From the NCBI RefSeq assembly GCF_019249655.2, contig NZ_CP137557.1:120001-184000 (forward strand): 64,000 nt of DNA, in the 5' to 3' direction. Every line of letters begins with the position of its first letter. Positions within the stretch are counted from its first letter, which is position 1. Below the pieces are notes generated by a model. That model did no database searches, had not been told where the DNA came from, and was given only the letters and a program-made list of their open reading frames with translations. The stretch comes from Segatella copri (GTDB lineage: Bacteria; Bacteroidota; Bacteroidia; Bacteroidales; Bacteroidaceae). Shown here in pieces: positions 9,517 to 16,770 of this stretch. The position numbers were made by a program, and so were the translations under genes.

Positions 9517-10428
9517 ATGAAACCTACATTATTGCTTTTGGCTGCCGGTATGGGTAGCCGTTATGGTGGTTTGAAACAGCTCGATGGTCTGGGCCCAAAT
9601 GGTGAGACAATCATGGACTACAGCATCTACGATGCTATTCAGGCTGGTTTTGGAAAGATTGTTTTCGTTATCCGCAAGGATTTCGAGGATCAGTTCCGTG
9701 AGAAAATCCTCTCTAAGTACGAGGGTCATATCCCTGCAGAGCTTTGCTTCCAGGCATTGGACGATCTGCCAGAGGGATTCAGCGTACCAGAAGGTCGTGA
9801 GAAGCCATGGGGTACAAACCATGCAGTGTTGATGGCTAAGGACATCATCAAGGAGCCATTCTGCGTTATCAACTGCGATGACTTCTACAACCGTGACTGC
9901 TTCATGGTTATCGGCAAGTTCCTCTCTGAGCTTCCAGAGGGTAGCACCAACAAGTATGCTATGGTAGGTTTCCGCGTAGGTAACACCCTGAGCGAGAATG
10001 GTACCGTGGCTCGTGGTATCTGCTCTAAAGATGAGAACGAGAACCTGACTACTTGTGTAGAGCGCACCGAGATTATGCGTATCAACGGTGAGGTTTCTTA
10101 CAAGGACGAGGAAGGCAAGTGGGTTGCCATCGGCGACAACACTCCTGTTTCCATGAACGTATGGGGCTTCACTCCAGACTACTTCGAGCACAGCGAGGCT
10201 TACTTCAAGGAGTTCTTGAGCGATCCTAAGAACATGGAGAACAAGAAGGCTGAGTTCTTTATCCCATTGATGGTTAACAAGCTCATCAACGAGGGTACAT
10301 CTACCGTGAAGGTGCTCGATACAACAAGTAAGTGGTTTGGTGTAACTTACGCTGCTGACCGTCAGAGCGTGGTTGACAAGATCCAGAGCCTCATCGACGA
10401 GGGTGTATATCCAAACAAGCTCTTCTAA
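9517..10428 (+). CDS. Sugar-phosphate-type nucleotidyltransferase (NTP_transferase family)
   Basis: Rossmann-like nucleotidyltransferase that would activate a sugar or polyol phosphate with an NTP. The P-loop-like signature LAAGMGSRYGGLKQ is at residues 8-21, and the acidic metal-binding INCDDFY motif is around residue 127. Length 303 is normal. Substrate is not deducible. It has its own promoter and is 9 bp upstream of the DHH phosphoesterase gene, so the two probably form an operon. Related Bacteroidota genes are annotated only as nucleotidyltransferase. Confidence 0.82.
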   Translation: MKPTLLLLAAGMGSRYGGLKQLDGLGPNGETIMDYSIYDAIQAGFGKIVFVIRKDFEDQFREKILSKYEGHIPAELCFQALDDLPEGFSVPEGREKPWGTNHAVLMAKDIIKEPFCVINCDDFYNRDCFMVIGKFLSELPEGSTNKYAMVGFRVGNTLSENGTVARGICSKDENENLTTCVERTEIMRINGEVSYKDEEGKWVAIGDNTPVSMNVWGFTPDYFEHSEAYFKEFLSDPKNMENKKAEFFIPLMVNKLINEGTSTVKVLDTTSKWFGVTYAADRQSVVDKIQSLIDEGVYPNKLF

Positions 10429-10437
10429 TTCAAGTAG

Positions 10438-11478
10438 ATGGATATCAATTTAAATAAGATAACAGATCAGGAAGCCGCTATTCTCCGTGAGATGATAGCG
10501 GCTTCTCAGCATATTGTCATTTGCGCACATAAGTCGCCGGATGGTGATGCCATCGGTTCGTCCCTGGGATGGGCCTATTATTTGCGTTCTCTGGGCAAGG
10601 CTCCTGTCATCTGTGTGCCTGATATGATTCCGGATGCCCTTTCCTGGATGCCGGGATGTGATGATATTCTGCGCTATGACAAGCGTCCTGAGCTGGTGCA
10701 GAAGGCCTTTGATGAGGCCGACCTCGTGTGCTGTCTTGATTTCGGAAGTGTTGGCCGTCTCGACGAGATGGACCCTGTGCTGATGGGATGCAAGGCAAGA
10801 AAACTGGTGATAGACCATCATCTGGCTCCTAACCTGGAGGTGGATCTGAAAATTTCTGATCCGCATGCCAGCAGTGCCAGCGAGTTGGTATTCCGGGTAA
10901 TATGGCAGTTGGGCGGTTTCCCTGAGTTGGATAAGACCTGGGCTACCTGCGTTTACTGCGGTATGATGACGGATACGGGTGGATTCACCTATAATTCCTC
11001 TAATCCGGATATCTACTACATCATCTGCCAGCTCCTTACCAAGGGCATCGACAAGGATAAGATCTATCGCAATGTCTTCAACAATTCCCGTGTATCTGCA
11101 GTAAGATTCCGTGGTCATCTGATGAACGAGAAACTGCAGGTCATCGAGTCGCTCCATGCCAGTTACTATACGGTAACCCGCAAGGAACTGAAGCAGTATG
11201 ATTTCATCAAGGGCGACCTGGAGGGTCTGGTGAATGTGCCGCTTACCATCAAGGGCCACAAGCTTTCCATCTCTCTTCGTGAGGATACGGATATTGACAA
11301 CCGCGTGTTGGTAAGTCTCCGTTCGGTGGATGATTTCCCATGCAACAAGATGGCAGAGCAGTTCTTCAATGGCGGTGGCCATCGCAATGCTTCGGGTGGC
11401 AAGTTGCTTTGCAGCATCGAGGAGGCAGAGAAGATAGCACAGAAAGCCATTCTGGCTTTTGCTGATTTATTGAAGTAG
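10438..11478 (+). CDS. nrnA: DHH-family phosphoesterase, NrnA-like (nanoRNase / pAp phosphatase)
   Basis: Predicted to degrade 2-5-nt RNAs and to dephosphorylate 3'-phosphoadenosine 5'-phosphate. Motif I (HKSPDGDAIG, residues 31-40), the DHH triad at residues 126-128 and the DHHA1-domain GGGH at residues 312-315 are all intact. Length 346 is close to the usual 310-350. It follows the nucleotidyltransferase with a 9-bp gap. Confidence 0.87.
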   Translation: MDINLNKITDQEAAILREMIAASQHIVICAHKSPDGDAIGSSLGWAYYLRSLGKAPVICVPDMIPDALSWMPGCDDILRYDKRPELVQKAFDEADLVCCLDFGSVGRLDEMDPVLMGCKARKLVIDHHLAPNLEVDLKISDPHASSASELVFRVIWQLGGFPELDKTWATCVYCGMMTDTGGFTYNSSNPDIYYIICQLLTKGIDKDKIYRNVFNNSRVSAVRFRGHLMNEKLQVIESLHASYYTVTRKELKQYDFIKGDLEGLVNVPLTIKGHKLSISLREDTDIDNRVLVSLRSVDDFPCNKMAEQFFNGGGHRNASGGKLLCSIEEAEKIAQKAILAFADLLK

Positions 11479-11634
11479 GAATGCTGGCTTATTGACATAA
11501 GAATGCTTTTGTTTTTTCGTTAGAAATAGCTTAAAAAATAAGAAAACAACGCTGAAAGGGGTGTCAGGATGATAATAAGTGATAAATAATAATAAAATCG
11601 TCCTCTTCCTCTCGGTGTTGTCTTTTCTTTTTTG

Positions 11635-11642
11635 TACCTTTG
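11635..11642 (+). promoter_or_regulatory. -7 box (TACCTTTG) for DUF4827 gene; decides its start
   Basis: TACCTTTGC is a strong Bacteroidota -7 element located 29 bp before the ATG at 11671. It falls inside a possible in-frame TTG-started extension, so the extension would be upstream of the transcript and the ATG is the real start. Confidence 0.7.
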
Positions 11643-11670
11643 CCGAATAAATCAGATTTTTATAATAATA

Positions 11671-12381
11671 ATGAAGAAATTTTTATTTGCTATAATGGCT
11701 TTTGCGGCTCTTTTCTCGCTTGCCGCATGTAATGATACGGAGACTTATAAGGAGCAGCGTGACCGCGAGTTGGACTCTATCAGCTCTTTCCTGCGCCACG
11801 AGAATGTGAAGGTGATTTCTGAGGAAGAGTTCAAGAGTCGTTGGGAAAAGAAGCAGAAGGACAATAGCGTGGTTCTTACTGATACTTCCAAGAACAACAA
11901 CGAGTATGTGCTCTTCAACAGTAATGGTATCTACATGCAGGTGTTGGACATGGGCTGCGGCGATTATATCCAGAAGGGTGAAACCACCGATGTGCTCGTC
12001 CGTTTCTATGAGTACAACCTGGGTCTTAAGGCTGCCATCTGCAATGAGTCATTGCAGTTGACTAACAACACCGTGGTTTATTCCTATATGCTCGACAAGA
12101 TGAGCGTAACCAACAACTCGGGAACCTTCACAGGCTCTTTCGATACATCCAACAGTCTGATGGCTGCCACATATAACAGCAGCACTTATTATGGTACCAG
12201 TGGTACCGTGCCAAGCGGCTGGTTGATTCCGTTCAGCTGGGTGAAGATTGGTCGTCCTAAGAAAGATAGCGAGCATGTAGCCCATGTGCGTATCCTGGTT
12301 CCTCATTCATACGGTACCACAGCCGCTTCTGGAAGCGTTTATGCCTGCCTCTACGACATGACCTTGCAGCGAGGCAGATAA
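11671..12381 (+). CDS. DUF4827-family lipoprotein
   Basis: Secreted lipoprotein of 236 residues with a signal peptide and lipobox (FSLAAC). After the Cys it carries the sequence NDTETYKEQRDRELDSIS, typical of DUF4827 proteins of Bacteroidales, which are related to FKBP-like folds; function is unproven. The start at 11671 was chosen because the promoter lies just upstream and the signal peptide begins there. It is 34 bp ahead of the GlmM-type gene. Confidence 0.72.
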   Translation: MKKFLFAIMAFAALFSLAACNDTETYKEQRDRELDSISSFLRHENVKVISEEEFKSRWEKKQKDNSVVLTDTSKNNNEYVLFNSNGIYMQVLDMGCGDYIQKGETTDVLVRFYEYNLGLKAAICNESLQLTNNTVVYSYMLDKMSVTNNSGTFTGSFDTSNSLMAATYNSSTYYGTSGTVPSGWLIPFSWVKIGRPKKDSEHVAHVRILVPHSYGTTAASGSVYACLYDMTLQRGR

Positions 12382-12415
12382 TATAGTGTGACTATTAACT
12401 TTAAAAGATATATTT

Positions 12416-13807
12416 ATGACACTGATTAAGTCAATTTCTGGTATCCGTGGAACAATCGGCGGTCCAGCGGGCGATACATTGAATCCGCTCGACATTGTCA
12501 AGTTTACTTCTGCATACGCTACCTTCATCCGTCGTAGCGGTGCTTCTAAGAGCAACACCATCGTAGTAGGTCGTGATGCACGTATCTCTGGCGAGATGGT
12601 GAAGAATGTGGTTTGTGGCACCTTGATGGGTATGGGCTACGATGTGTTGAACATCGGCTTGGCTACTACTCCTACCACCGAGTTGGCTGTTACCATGAGT
12701 GGTGCGGCTGGCGGTATCATCATCACTGCTTCTCACAACCCACGCCAGTGGAACGCCCTCAAGCTTCTCAACGAGAAGGGTGAGTTTCTTACAGCAGCTA
12801 ACGGTAATGAGGTGTTGAGCATCGCAGAGAAGGAAGACTTCGAGTATGCTGATGTTGACAACCTTGGTAAATATACAGAGGATAATACCTTCAACAAGCG
12901 TCACATCGACTCAGTGCTTGCATTGAAACTCGTAGATGTTGAGGCTATCAAGAACGCTCACTTCAAGGTTTGCGTTGATGCCATCAACTCTGTGGGTGGT
13001 GTCATTCTCCCTGAGTTGCTCGATGCACTTGGCGTAGAATATACATTCCTGAATGGGGAGCCAACAGGTGATTTCGCTCACAATCCAGAGCCATTGGAGA
13101 AGAACCTCGGTGGTATCATGGACGAGTTGAAGAAGGGTGGTTATGATATGGGTATCGTCGTTGACCCTGATGTTGATCGCCTGGCATTCATCTGCGAGGA
13201 TGGTAAGATGTTTGGCGAGGAATATACCCTGGTAAGTGTAGCTGATTATGTATTGAGCAAGACTCCAGGTAACACCGTAAGCAACCTTTCTTCTACCCGT
13301 GCGCTCCGTGATGTAACCGAGAAGCATGGTGGTTCATATTGCGCTTCAGCCGTAGGCGAGGTGAATGTAACTACCAAGATGAAGGATGTTCACGCTGTGA
13401 TTGGTGGCGAAGGCAATGGTGGAGTTATCTATCCAGAGAGCCACTATGGTCGTGATGCCCTCGTAGGTATCGCCCTCTTCCTGAGCAGTCTGGCTCATAA
13501 GGGCTGCAAGGTGAGCGAACTTCGTGCCAGCTTCCCTAACTACTTCATCGCCAAGAACCGCATCGACCTGACTGCTTCTACCGATGTAGATGCTATCCTC
13601 GTCAAGGTGAAGGAGATGTATGGCAAGGAGAAGGATGTAACCGTTACCGATATCGACGGTGTGAAGCTCGACTTCCCTGATAAGTGGGTTCACTTGCGCA
13701 AGAGTAACACCGAGCCAATCATCCGCGTATACAGCGAGGCTTCTACCATGGAGCAGGCTGATGAGCTGGGCAAGAAGCTTATGCAGGTGGTTTATGATAT
13801 GCAGTAA
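12416..13807 (+). CDS. glmM: Phosphoglucosamine mutase-type phosphohexomutase
   Basis: Interconverts hexosamine 6- and 1-phosphate on the way to UDP-GlcNAc for peptidoglycan and LPS. The phosphoserine loop TASHNP carries the catalytic Ser106, the metal-binding loop DPDVDR is at residues 250-255, and a sugar-binding loop reads GGEGNGG. The last differs from the GEQSGH of E. coli GlmM and is closer to the archaeal and Bacteroidota type, so phosphoglucomutase or phosphomannomutase activity is possible. Length 463 fits. Confidence 0.82.
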   Translation: MTLIKSISGIRGTIGGPAGDTLNPLDIVKFTSAYATFIRRSGASKSNTIVVGRDARISGEMVKNVVCGTLMGMGYDVLNIGLATTPTTELAVTMSGAAGGIIITASHNPRQWNALKLLNEKGEFLTAANGNEVLSIAEKEDFEYADVDNLGKYTEDNTFNKRHIDSVLALKLVDVEAIKNAHFKVCVDAINSVGGVILPELLDALGVEYTFLNGEPTGDFAHNPEPLEKNLGGIMDELKKGGYDMGIVVDPDVDRLAFICEDGKMFGEEYTLVSVADYVLSKTPGNTVSNLSSTRALRDVTEKHGGSYCASAVGEVNVTTKMKDVHAVIGGEGNGGVIYPESHYGRDALVGIALFLSSLAHKGCKVSELRASFPNYFIAKNRIDLTASTDVDAILVKVKEMYGKEKDVTVTDIDGVKLDFPDKWVHLRKSNTEPIIRVYSEASTMEQADELGKKLMQVVYDMQ

Positions 13808-13844
13808 GATACATATATAATCTCCCGTTTTTCACGGGAAACGA

Positions 13845-13889
13845 CAAGGGTCTATATGCCACGATGAACAGGTGGCGTATAGACCCTTG
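13845..13889. repeat. Long hairpin, 18-bp stem, copy 1 (downstream of glmM)
   Basis: Arms CAAGGGTCTATATGCCAC (13845-13862) and GTGGCGTATAGACCCTTG (13872-13889) pair over 18 bp with one G-T wobble; the loop is GATGAACAG. No T-run follows on the plus strand. A related, partly decayed copy is at 14944-14990, so the two bracket the Rpn-family gene. It may work as a terminator between the convergent genes, or be a dispersed palindromic repeat. Confidence 0.85.
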
Positions 13890-13933
13890 ATTATATGGTG
13901 ATATTCGTAATCTACATCTCCGCTTCCTGTTTT

Positions 13934-14833
13934 TTATGAATTGCTCAGATTCTTAATGATTTCCAAAGGTAGCTGGGTAGCTTTGGAAACCTGTTCGGCA
14001 GAAAGTCCCATTGCCAACAAACGTTGTGCTGTTTCTGTGTTGGCCTCATGTTTGCCTTCTGCTCTACCTTTCTCCATACCTTCAGCAATTCCTTCTTCCT
14101 TACCTTTTTCCTTACCTTTCTGGTAGCTGTCATCTATGAGGGTTCTTTCAACGCTTACGGAATCCCAGAACTTATCATAGGCTCTGAGTTCGGCATCAGA
14201 GAAGCCGGAAATCTCCAGCTCCTCTACGGCTTTTCCTATCTCCGGATCATTAAGCAAATCGGCAGGAATATCCTTCGTATTGGAATTAATTTCCGTGAGG
14301 AAACGGAGCCACAATACCATCATGCGCTTGTCGGCAATGGAATGAGGAGTAAACTTAGGGAGTTCAATGAAGGTGAAATGCAAGCCTTCGATGACCTTAT
14401 TGCTGTCCTTATCGTGCACGATGCGGTAGTTGTGGATGAAATCGGGAGTATCATGCGCAAAGATATCATTTATCAGGTTGAGAGAATACACTGGTTGCAG
14501 TTCGCTGTATTTTCCGCCCTTTTTAGCCTGACTCACATAGAGCTTGGATGCATTGAAAAGTACTCGCTGCTGGAATGCATCAGACCATTCCATCTGCATT
14601 TCCACGCAGAACTTCCTGCCTCTGACGTCGGTGCAGAGTACATCCACAATGGTGTTTTTGCCCCCTTCGAGCTGGGGCACTAGTTCTGTAGGCAGATACT
14701 TTATCTCGTGTATCTGCTCTTCTTCGCTGAGTGGCAGGAGTGCGTTCAGAAGGCTGATCAGTCTTTTAGGGTGATTGCCGAATATCTTCTTGAACGTGAG
14801 GTCTGCCTTAGGATCTAAGTACTTCATAACCAT
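13934..14833 (-). CDS. Rpn-family recombination-promoting nuclease / putative transposase (PD-(D/E)XK)
   Basis: Member of the PDDEXK_2 (Rpn/YhgA-like) family of DNA nucleases often labelled transposase. It opens with LDPKADLTFKKIFG, typical of the family, and the nuclease core shows an Asp in IVDVLCTD followed by E-x-Q in FCVEMQ. The C-terminus has a charged GKEKGKEEGIAEGMEKGRAEG repeat-like helix, also family-typical. Length 299 is complete. It is a single gene on the opposite strand to glmM, bracketed by two related hairpins, which suggests an acquired or mobile cassette; no transposase ends or target duplications were proved. Confidence 0.85.
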   Translation of the reverse strand: MVMKYLDPKADLTFKKIFGNHPKRLISLLNALLPLSEEEQIHEIKYLPTELVPQLEGGKNTIVDVLCTDVRGRKFCVEMQMEWSDAFQQRVLFNASKLYVSQAKKGGKYSELQPVYSLNLINDIFAHDTPDFIHNYRIVHDKDSNKVIEGLHFTFIELPKFTPHSIADKRMMVLWLRFLTEINSNTKDIPADLLNDPEIGKAVEELEISGFSDAELRAYDKFWDSVSVERTLIDDSYQKGKEKGKEEGIAEGMEKGRAEGKHEANTETAQRLLAMGLSAEQVSKATQLPLEIIKNLSNS

Positions 14834-14854
14834 CTGTTTTAAAATTCTCTAGCG

Positions 14855-14862
14855 CAAAGTTA
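14855..14862 (-). promoter_or_regulatory. -7 box (TAACTTTG) for the Rpn-family gene
   Basis: On the minus strand TAACTTTGC lies 22 bp before the ATG at 14833, giving a very short leader. Confidence 0.65.
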
Positions 14863-14943
14863 CGACTTTATTTTCATATCTGCAAGGGATTTCTGGGAAA
14901 AGTTACGGAAAAAGTGAGAGATTGCGTTTTTTATGTGACAGGA

Positions 14944-14990
14944 CAAGAGTCTATATGCCACGATGAACTGGTGGGGTATAGATTTTTTTT
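14944..14990. repeat. Related hairpin, copy 2 (upstream of the Rpn-family gene)
   Basis: The left arm CAAGAGTCTATATGCCAC differs from copy 1 by one base, and the loop GATGAACTG by one; the right arm GTGGGGTATAGATT is degenerate and runs into a T8 tract. Copies 1 and 2 are in direct orientation, 1099 bp apart. Confidence 0.8.
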
Positions 14991-14997
14991 TCTTTTT

Positions 14998-15136
14998 ATC
15001 CATCACATCCCTCACGTTTTCCGATTTAAAAAAGTTAATATGCTGAGAATGAAGGATTTATTCTATACATATAGCGTGATGGATTGACGGATTGTTTACA
15101 ATATCCATCACGAATCCATCACGCATCCCTCACGCT
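14998..15136. repeat. ATCCATCACG / ATCCCTCACG repeat cluster with inverted copy
   Basis: ATCCATCACATCCCTCACG at 14998-15016 recurs as ATCCATCACG at 15103-15112 and ATCCATCACGCATCCCTCACG at 15115-15135. An inverted copy, AGCGTGATGGATT, is at 15073-15085. The inverted and direct copies could form a hairpin between 15073 and 15126. Confidence 0.7.
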
Positions 15137-15180
15137 TCGCTTTCCAATCATAGGAAATCCGCAGTAGTTGATTGCGTTTT

Positions 15181-15263
15181 GTTCCACTTAAGGGAACACC
15201 GGGTTTCACTTAAGGGGACAAAAGGTTTCCCTTCTGGGAACAAATTGTTCCAACGCTTGGAAC
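15181..15263. repeat. Four-unit dyad array with exact 22-bp period
   Basis: Four 17-bp units of form GTTYC-N7-GRRAC start at 15181, 15203, 15225 and 15247, that is every 22 bp, with 5-bp spacers ACCGG, AAAAG and AAATT. Units: GTTCCACTTAAGGGAAC, GTTTCACTTAAGGGGAC, GTTTCCCTTCTGGGAAC, GTTCCAACGCTTGGAAC. Unit interiors vary, while the outer arms stay complementary or wobble-paired. Too short and too variable for CRISPR. Confidence 0.85.
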
Positions 15264-15281
15264 AGTTGAAACAGCTTCTTT

Positions 15282-16025
15282 TTATTCCTCTGCCAGTTCC
15301 TTCATGGCATCGTTCAGTGTATTGAACAAAACATTGATGTTTTCTTCTTCGTTCTTGCAGGCTTCCTTGAACAAGGCTACGGGGTCTTCCGGGTCACCCT
15401 TCAGCGGAGCCTCGTTGAGAAGGATATTTACATTGTTCAGCAGCATGCCGTGCAGAGTAGGCATGTGGAGCTGAGACTGAGTGCCCTCCTTGCTGCCACA
15501 CTTCAAGCCGGCGGCATACGCCTTCACGATGATGCGTACCAGCAGATGGATAGCCATCGGCTCATCGGCAAGGCTGATGAGGATGCCGTGGGTGTAATCG
15601 CGCAGATGCTCCTCAATGGTGGTAAACTTACCCTGCAGCAGCCAGGTGAAGTTGCGCTTGTATTCAGCCTCCATCGCATTGTAAAGCGGATTCGACTTGC
15701 AGGCTATGCGCAGATAATCAAGCATTGTAGGCTCAAAGGAAGGATCCGCCTTCTTCATGCTCTCGAAATTCTTCTTCATGCGGTCGTTCGCCTCATCCGC
15801 ACTCTTGTAGTTGAGACGTACGAGGGTAGAAAACATGATGTCGAAGAAATATTGGTTCACCTCGCCATAATGCTCCAGCATCATCTGCTTGATTTCCTTC
15901 GGGTCGTTCTTCTTCTTGAAGTCGTCGCCGCCGATTGCCGCATCCATGATGCCACGGGCATACGCCTCGAAGAAAGCTCTTACAAACGAAGCCACAGCCT
16001 GGTAACTATTGATTCTTTTGCTCAT
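15282..16025 (-). CDS. Conserved hypothetical protein, helical, soluble
   Basis: I do not recognise this 247-residue protein. It is acidic-basic mixed and predicted mainly helical, without signal peptide or membrane segments. Notable features are a KKKNDPKEIKQMM charged stretch at about residues 37-49 and an acidic C-terminus. It lies 61 bp downstream of nothing on its strand and 61 bp before the end of the deacetylase gene, whose 3' end carries tandem repeats that run up to this start. Codon use resembles the neighbours, so it looks real. Confidence 0.65.
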   Translation of the reverse strand: MSKRINSYQAVASFVRAFFEAYARGIMDAAIGGDDFKKKNDPKEIKQMMLEHYGEVNQYFFDIMFSTLVRLNYKSADEANDRMKKNFESMKKADPSFEPTMLDYLRIACKSNPLYNAMEAEYKRNFTWLLQGKFTTIEEHLRDYTHGILISLADEPMAIHLLVRIIVKAYAAGLKCGSKEGTQSQLHMPTLHGMLLNNVNILLNEAPLKGDPEDPVALFKEACKNEEENINVLFNTLNDAMKELAEE

Positions 16026-16033
16026 TGTTTATC

Positions 16034-16100
16034 AAAATGAATTAATCAAAAAAATGAATTAATCAAAGATTTAATCAAAGAATGATTTAATCAAAAATCT
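16034..16100. repeat. ATTTAATCAAA-type tandem repeats at a gene junction
   Basis: Four imperfect copies of AATGAATTAATCAAA / ATTTAATCAAAG fill the gap between the unrecognised gene and the deacetylase gene and include the last two codons and stop of the latter. Confidence 0.75.
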
Positions 16101-16698
16101 TGAATTCATATCCCTGTTCCATCAGCCATTCTATGGATTGCGGGAGCGCCGTCTTCAGCTTGTCGATGCTCTTCAGCGAGTCGTGGAAGGTGATGATGCT
16201 GCCGTTGCGGGCATACTTCTTCACGTTGTTCACTACGTCTTCTGCCGTCATCCATTTGGAATAATCTCGGGTCACCACATCCCACATAATCACCTTGTAG
16301 GTGCGATGCAGCCACCAGTACTCACTCTGTCGCATCCATCCATGGGGTGGGCGGAAGAGATGGGCGTGGATCAACTCGTTCGCCTTGTTGGTATTGAGCA
16401 CGTAGGAGATGACTCGATGCTTGAAGGCACCGATGTGGTTGAAGGTGTGGTTGCCAATCTGATGACCCTCTGCCACAATCTGGTTGTAGAGGTCGTGGTT
16501 GCGCAGCACGTTTTCGCCCACCATGAAGAAGGTGGCCTTGATGTTGTACTTTCTCAAGGTTTCCAGGATGAATGGGGTGGATTCGGGAATCGGACCATCA
16601 TCGAACGTGAGATACACCGAATGGTCGTTCTTGTCCATTCGCCATATTGCCTTTGGATATAGCCATCTAAGCCACTTGGCTGGTTGCTCTATGAACAT
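16087..16698 (-). CDS. Polysaccharide deacetylase family protein (NodB domain, CE4)
   Basis: Metal-dependent N- or O-deacetylase of glycans such as peptidoglycan or chitin-type oligomers. NodB motif 1 is TFDDGP (Asp33, Asp34), motif 2 is HTFNH (metal ligands His84 and His88), and motif 3 is RPPHG; a late ITFHD motif carries the second conserved His. No signal peptide is obvious, although the first 20 residues are amphipathic and tryptophan-rich. Length 203 is that of a bare catalytic domain. The last residues overlap a tandem repeat. Confidence 0.85.
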   Translation of the reverse strand: MFIEQPAKWLRWLYPKAIWRMDKNDHSVYLTFDDGPIPESTPFILETLRKYNIKATFFMVGENVLRNHDLYNQIVAEGHQIGNHTFNHIGAFKHRVISYVLNTNKANELIHAHLFRPPHGWMRQSEYWWLHRTYKVIMWDVVTRDYSKWMTAEDVVNNVKKYARNGSIITFHDSLKSIDKLKTALPQSIEWLMEQGYEFKIFD

Positions 16699-16770
16699 GG
16701 GAAATATTGATTTTTATGAAATAATGAAAAGATGACCTCGCAAAACGCGAGGCCATCTCTTGTATTCTGA

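Larger units (their letters stand above)
14834..15281. other. Repeat-rich intergenic region without a supported gene
   Basis: 448 bp between two minus-strand genes. It holds the Rpn promoter (14855-14862), hairpin copy 2 (14944-14990), a family of ATCCATCACG/ATCCCTCACG repeats (14998-15136) and a 22-bp-period dyad array (15181-15263). An open frame at 15092-15325 is only a reading of these repeats and is not accepted as a gene. Confidence 0.8.

Noticed and set aside
11479..11631. Direct repeat GAATGC and T-rich stretch after nrnA as a terminator
   Set aside because: No complementary arm is found, so no hairpin can be supported.
15181..15263. Dyad array as a CRISPR array
   Set aside because: Units are 17 bp with 5-bp spacers; no 20+ bp spacers, no cas genes in the window.
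15092..15325. 77-codon plus-strand ORF in the repeat-rich gap
   Set aside because: It is a reading of the ATCCATCACG and dyad repeats (FHLREHRVSLKGTK-like) and overlaps the 3' end of the minus-strand gene at 15282.
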